Part shown: in pieces, positions 5,842 through 5,892 of the stretch
How the letters are laid out: each line of letters begins with the position of its first letter
Position numbering within the stretch: position 1 is the first letter of the stretch
Origin: PALSA-1006 sp036171275
GTDB taxonomy: Bacteria > Pseudomonadota > Gammaproteobacteria > Burkholderiales > Gallionellaceae
Reading direction: 5' to 3'
Length of the DNA stretch: 5,892 bases
Assembly: GCA_036171275.1 (NCBI GenBank)
Contig: JAVHQT010000009.1
Span: 1-5,892 of the forward strand
Program-made: the position numbers and the translations under genes
The notes under the pieces: generated by a model
The model's database searches: none
Told to the model about the DNA's origin: nothing
The model's input: the letters and a program-made list of their open reading frames with translations, nothing else

Positions 5842-5892
5842 TGGCAGGCCAGGAGGGTCTCGAACCCCCAACCCTCGGTTTTGGAGACCGAT
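5842..5892 (-). tRNA. tRNA-Trp (anticodon CCA), 5' part beyond right edge
   Basis: The visible 51 bases correspond to tRNA positions 26 to 76. The anticodon stem TCGGT/ACCGA encloses the loop CTCCAAA with anticodon CCA at 5882-5884. The variable loop GGGTT follows. The T arm is GGGGG-TTCGAGA-CCCTC, with one G-U pair. The acceptor 3' strand CTGGCCT is followed by discriminator G and an encoded CCA at 5842-5844. The acceptor 5' strand and D arm lie outside the window. A tRNA-Trp before secE is the normal order in betaproteobacteria, usually downstream of a tuf gene. No terminator separates it from secE, so the tRNA is probably cut out of a longer transcript. Confidence 0.97.

Noticed and set aside
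1..5892. Search for insertion sequences, CRISPR repeats, attachment sites, toxin-antitoxin or defence genes, or an unknown system.
   Set aside because: Every coding stretch is a conserved housekeeping gene in the standard order, with no foreign insertion or disrupted frame.

Overview
The window is an ordinary, highly conserved piece of bacterial chromosome read entirely from the minus strand. From right to left in transcription order it carries the 3' two thirds of a tRNA-Trp gene, then secE, nusG, rplK (L11), rplA (L1), rplJ (L10), rplL (L7/L12) and the first 787 codons of rpoB, which runs off the left edge. All seven proteins are recognisable by sequence, the order is the classical secE-nusG-rplKAJL-rpoBC cluster, and no reading frame is broken.

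The protein sequences point to a betaproteobacterium. Examples are the RplL start MAFDKDAFLTALD, the NusG segment ending VEKPRPK, the RpoB rifampicin region with MDQTNPLAE, and a tRNA-Trp acceptor 3' strand CTGGCCTG followed by an encoded CCA. Base composition looks to be in the mid-40s percent GC (estimated by eye, not counted), which suggests one of the lower-GC betaproteobacterial lineages. I cannot name the genus from this window.

Layout on the minus strand: tRNA-Trp (5842 to beyond 5892), a 28-nt gap, secE (5469-5813), 2 nt, nusG (4933-5466), a 131-nt structured spacer that may hold a promoter and the rplK leader, rplK (4370-4801), 1 nt, rplA (3673-4368), a 262-nt spacer containing an L10 leader RNA, rplJ with a TTG start (2916-3410), 32 nt, rplL (2512-2883), a 150-nt spacer with a terminator-like hairpin and an AT-rich inverted repeat, and rpoB (1-2361). 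No stretch without a gene exceeds 300 bases.

The genes jointly serve information flow. SecE is the small subunit of the protein export channel, NusG is the elongation factor that couples RNA polymerase to the ribosome or Rho, L11, L1, L10 and L12 form the L1 stalk and the factor-binding stalk of the 50S subunit, and RpoB is the RNA polymerase beta subunit. The noncoding spacers hold the most informative signals: the L10 autoregulatory leader with a kink-turn-like internal loop and a three-way junction, a possible Shine-Dalgarno switch before rplJ, and a readthrough hairpin that would set the ratio of ribosomal protein to polymerase expression. I found no mobile element, CRISPR array, defence system or unknown gene.
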